NCBI GenBank assembly: GCA_002424365.1
Contig: DIRQ01000141.1
Span: 1-8,101 of the forward strand
From: Syntrophomonas sp. UBA5432
Lineage (GTDB): Bacteria > Bacillota > Syntrophomonadia > Syntrophomonadales > Syntrophomonadaceae
Direction of reading: 5' to 3'
DNA: 8,101 bases
This document shows positions 6,890 through 8,101 of the stretch, piece by piece (positions within the stretch are counted from its first letter, which is position 1; each line of letters begins with the position of its first letter). The notes beneath the pieces were generated by a model. It saw nothing but the letters and a program-made list of their open reading frames with translations. It did not search any database and was not told the DNA's origin. The translations under genes were made by a program, and so were the position numbers.

Positions 6890-7105
6890 TTGGATAATAA
6901 TTTTAGCCAGGAGCTCGGCTATTTGTACAATTACGTGGGAGAAGATTATCTGGTAGAAGTGGAGCGAAGGACTCAATCAATTCATAGTGAAATCCTCATT
7001 GCATCGAAAATGTTAAGAATGCTAGTGGTTAAGAACCCCAATGTGCTTTATGTTTATGGTAAAATACAGGTAGCCAAAAGGGAAGGCCTCCGGCTCCTGG
7101 TGTAA
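6890..7105 (+). CDS. small 71-residue protein of unknown function
   Basis: This frame starts at TTG 6890 with AGGTG eight bases upstream (6877-6881) and ends with TAA at 7103-7105. The product starts MDNNFSQELGYLYNYV and is mixed acidic and basic (EDYLVEVERRTQ, then VAKREGLRLL). A hydrophobic helix-like centre lies around residues 33-46 (SEILIASKMLRMLV). No membrane segment, cysteine or known motif is seen. The start region is open upstream in the same frame, so it could be a 5'-truncated gene, but no better start exists. It ends 20 bases before the toxin-like peptide on the same strand and could share its transcript. Function unknown. Confidence 0.5.
   Translation: MDNNFSQELGYLYNYVGEDYLVEVERRTQSIHSEILIASKMLRMLVVKNPNVLYVYGKIQVAKREGLRLLV
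7057..7065 (+). promoter_or_regulatory. possible extended -10 promoter for the small toxin-like gene
   Basis: TGGTAAAAT (TG-N-TAAAAT) inside the end of the preceding small gene would start a transcript near 7072, about 54 bases before the TTG at 7126. Together with the terminator near 7318 it would give a message of about 245 nucleotides, a typical size for type I toxin messages. No good -35 box is seen, so this is tentative. Confidence 0.3.
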
Positions 7106-7125
7106 TATCCAGGAGAGTGATAGCG

Positions 7126-7194
7126 TTGAGTAAGGTAGAAATGATTCTGCTACTTACGCTAATTGTCTCCATCATTGCCTTAATTAACAAATAA
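7126..7194 (+). CDS. 22-residue hydrophobic peptide, holin-like type I toxin candidate
   Basis: TTG 7126 follows AGGAGAG (7111-7117), and the frame ends with TAA at 7192-7194. An in-frame GTG at 7117 is too close to that site to use it. The peptide starts MSKVEM, continues as one uninterrupted hydrophobic helix (ILLLTLIVSIIAL), and ends with Asn-Lys. A short polar start with Glu, a single membrane span and a basic tail match the putative holin-like toxins (Hol_Tox, TxpA/BsrG-like) common in Bacillota, though those are usually 28-60 residues. Its last two codons run into repeat copy B. That repeat supplies a plus-strand terminator and what looks like a convergent antisense RNA, the layout of a type I toxin-antitoxin locus. 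Too short for homology to be decisive. Confidence 0.5.
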   Translation: MSKVEMILLLTLIVSIIALINK

Positions 7195-7220
7195 AAAGGC
7201 TATGTAAAACCTACATAGCC
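7192..7220 (-). terminator. minus-strand intrinsic terminator in repeat B
   Basis: On the minus strand, a perfect nine-base stem GGCTATGTA/TACATAGCC with loop GGTTT is followed by TTTTTATTTG. It lies across the stop codon of the toxin-like peptide. A leftward RNA ending here would overlap the toxin message over its whole 3' untranslated region. Confidence 0.55.
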
Positions 7221-7322
7221 AACCTTAAAATGTAACAAACACCACACCAGGAGTTGTAGAATACTCCCCGATGGTTAGAGGGGTTCTCAAGTAAGCCGCT
7301 TGAGAGCCTCTTGTTTATTATT
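7195..7322 (-). ncRNA. putative type I antitoxin small RNA from repeat B
   Basis: Inferred leftward RNA of roughly 120-130 nucleotides. It would start downstream of -10 candidates on the minus strand (TAAAAT at 7329-7334 or TATAAT at 7320-7325) and end at the terminator 7192-7220. The matching -35 elements are weak here (at best about three of six positions), unlike copy A. It would be fully complementary to the 3' untranslated region of the message encoding the 22-residue peptide, as in TxpA/RatA- and BsrG/SR4-type systems. The arrangement is seen; expression and function are inferred. Confidence 0.4.
7278..7320 (+). terminator. plus-strand intrinsic terminator of the toxin-like message
   Basis: GGTTCTCAAG (7282-7291) pairs with CTTGAGAGCC (7299-7308) around TAAGCCG, with weaker pairs extending outward to about 7278 and 7312. 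TTGTTTATTATTAT follows. Stem, loop and T-rich tail fit a Rho-independent terminator for transcripts from 6890 or 7126. Confidence 0.65.
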
Positions 7323-7397
7323 ATACATATTTTAAAGGTATATGCTACTTTACTTCTATAATTTAGAAAAAATAGTAGTACTTCTTTTCTGGTAAAC

Positions 7398-7403
7398 TAT
7401 AAT
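7398..7403 (+). promoter_or_regulatory. -10 box candidate for the rlmL N-terminal fragment
   Basis: A perfect TATAAT lies 28 bases before the ATG at 7432, just outside repeat copy B. No good -35 box is found at 16-18 bases upstream. A ribosome binding site GGGTGA (7421-7426) precedes the ATG. The methyltransferase fragment may therefore still be transcribed from its own start. Confidence 0.35.
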
Positions 7404-7431
7404 CTAGCTAATAAATTGACGGGTGAATTAA

Positions 7432-8085
7432 ATGAATAAAGAAATTGAACTTATTGCCACGGCCGGTTTTGGCCTGGAGGCTATCGTTGCTAGGGAAGTC
7501 AAAGGCCTGGGTTATGATGATGTCATTGTAGAAAACGGCAAGGTAACATTTAAGGCTGACCTGGCCGCTATCCCGCGGCTAAACCTATGGTTAAGGTGTG
7601 CAGACCGTTTACTTCTAAAAATAGGTGAATTTGAGGCGCGTTCTTTTGAAGAATTATTTCAGGGTACCCGCGCTCTACCATGGGCCGATTGGATACCGCG
7701 CGATGCCAATTTTCCCGTTGAAGGTAAATCAGTGAAATCACAGCTTTTCAGCGTATCCGATTGTCAGGCTATTGTTAAAAAGGCCATAGTTGAAAAAATG
7801 AAGGAGCAATACCATTTACAATGGTTCCCTGAAACTGGTCCGCGTTACACTATAGAAGTAGCCTTACTAAAGGATATAGCCACCCTTACTATTGATACCA
7901 GCGGTGCTGGTCTGCACAAACGAGGATATCGAAAATTAAGTGCTCCGGCGCCTTTAAAAGAAACCCTGGCGGCAGCCTTGATAGACCTCAGCTTTTGGGA
8001 CAATGAGCGGATTCTCATAGATCCGTTTTGCGGTTCAGGTACTATTCCTATTGAGGCTGCTATGATAGGTCTTAATATAGTGTGA
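7432..8085 (+). pseudogene. rlmL: RlmL-type 23S rRNA m2G methyltransferase, N-terminal fragment
   Basis: ATG 7432 with GGGTGA upstream starts a normal RlmL/YpsC-type protein: MNKEIELIATAGFGLEAIV, then a THUMP RNA-binding region (about residues 45-155). The linker GLHKRGYRK and PLKETLAAALI follow, then SAM-binding motif I DPFCGSGTIPIEAA (197-210). The family continues after LNI with an APGLNR-like segment, but here the frame turns to Val and stops (TGA 8083-8085), so 217 of about 380-390 residues remain. The catalytic NPPY motif is absent from this piece and lies instead in the fragment at 1608-2024. Alone it could bind RNA and perhaps SAM but should not methylate. The break coincides with an inverted repeat at 8081-8094, consistent with an insertion starting there. 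If an intron or mobile element follows, the rest of the gene may lie beyond the window. Confidence 0.88.
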
Positions 8086-8101
8086 ATTCTCACATTAATC
8101 C
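8081..8101. other. breakpoint in rlmL with inverted repeat, possible start of an inserted element
   Basis: Coding similarity to the methyltransferase ends at ATA-G (8077-8080). From 8081 the sequence TGTGA-ATTC-TCACA forms a short inverted repeat and runs to the window edge. This could be the terminal sequence of an insertion element. Counting one base earlier, GTGTG also matches the 5' end consensus (GUGYG) of group II introns. Only about 21 bases are visible, so the element type cannot be decided. Confidence 0.4.

Larger units (their letters stand above)
7189..7370. repeat. structured direct repeat, copy B (type I antitoxin / toxin 3' region)
   Basis: This is the second copy of the element at 2023-2200, in the same orientation. 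It begins at the last sense codon of the toxin-like peptide and ends just before the promoter region of the right-hand methyltransferase fragment. The left hairpin is a perfect nine-base stem, GGCTATGTA (7198-7206) with TACATAGCC (7212-7220). The right hairpin is ten continuous pairs at 7282-7291 and 7299-7308 with one G-U pair, extendable outward. It also holds the single-stranded block ACAAACACCACACCAGG between the hairpins. The two copies flank the restriction island and the small genes. Confidence 0.8.

Noticed and set aside
2340..6894. Shared 13-mer TAACTATATTGGA at 2340-2352 and 6882-6894, considered as island attachment sites
   Set aside because: A 13-base match is expected about once by chance in a window this size. 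It does not sit at the island edges in a consistent way, and no integrase is present.
2023..7370. The two direct repeats considered as a CRISPR or as transposon terminal repeats
   Set aside because: There are only two copies, about 5 kb apart, with no spacer array. They are in direct orientation with divergent ends, and no transposase lies between them.

Overview
The window looks like a piece of a moderately AT-rich Bacillota (Clostridia-like) chromosome. The reasons are strong AGGAGG-type ribosome binding sites, TTG starts, a CcdA/TlpA-type redox pair, a Firmicutes-style THUMP-domain RNA methyltransferase and a very short holin-like toxin peptide. I cannot name a genus from the sequence.

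Layout. (1) Positions 1-826, plus strand: the tail of a TlpA/ResA-like thioredoxin, whose stop codon abuts a complete CcdA-family membrane electron carrier. (2) Positions 836-1471, minus strand: a transglutaminase-like cysteine protein, convergent with ccdA. (3) About 1608-2024: the C-terminal third of an RlmL-type 23S rRNA guanine-N2 methyltransferase, without its N-terminus. (4) 2023-2200: a structured repeat (copy A). (5) 2257-6017: a small, apparently frameshifted reading frame, then mcrB and mcrC, a two-gene modified-DNA-dependent restriction system. The DNA is visibly more AT-rich here than around ccdA, which fits acquisition by transfer. (6) 6094-6840, minus strand: an unrecognised alpha-helical protein. 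A 71-residue protein at 6890 is divergent from it. (7) 7126-7194: a 22-residue hydrophobic peptide resembling the holin-like type I toxins, running straight into a second copy of the structured repeat (copy B, 7189-7370). (8) 7432-8085: the N-terminal two-thirds of an RlmL-type methyltransferase, breaking off just after SAM motif I.

Two observations go beyond a gene list. First, the two methyltransferase fragments are complementary and in circularly permuted order. The SAM-binding half lies at the right end and the NPPY catalytic half at the left end, with the restriction island between them. This suggests integration or rearrangement through rlmL. Second, the two direct repeats have the architecture of the antitoxin/3'-end region of a type I toxin-antitoxin locus: a plus-strand terminator, a minus-strand promoter and a minus-strand terminator. 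Copy B sits behind a toxin-like peptide. Copy A sits directly behind the methyltransferase fragment and would be an orphan. The island therefore combines McrBC restriction, a putative type I toxin-antitoxin and unknown small genes between related RNA-encoding repeats. No tRNA, rRNA, CRISPR array or complete transposase was found.
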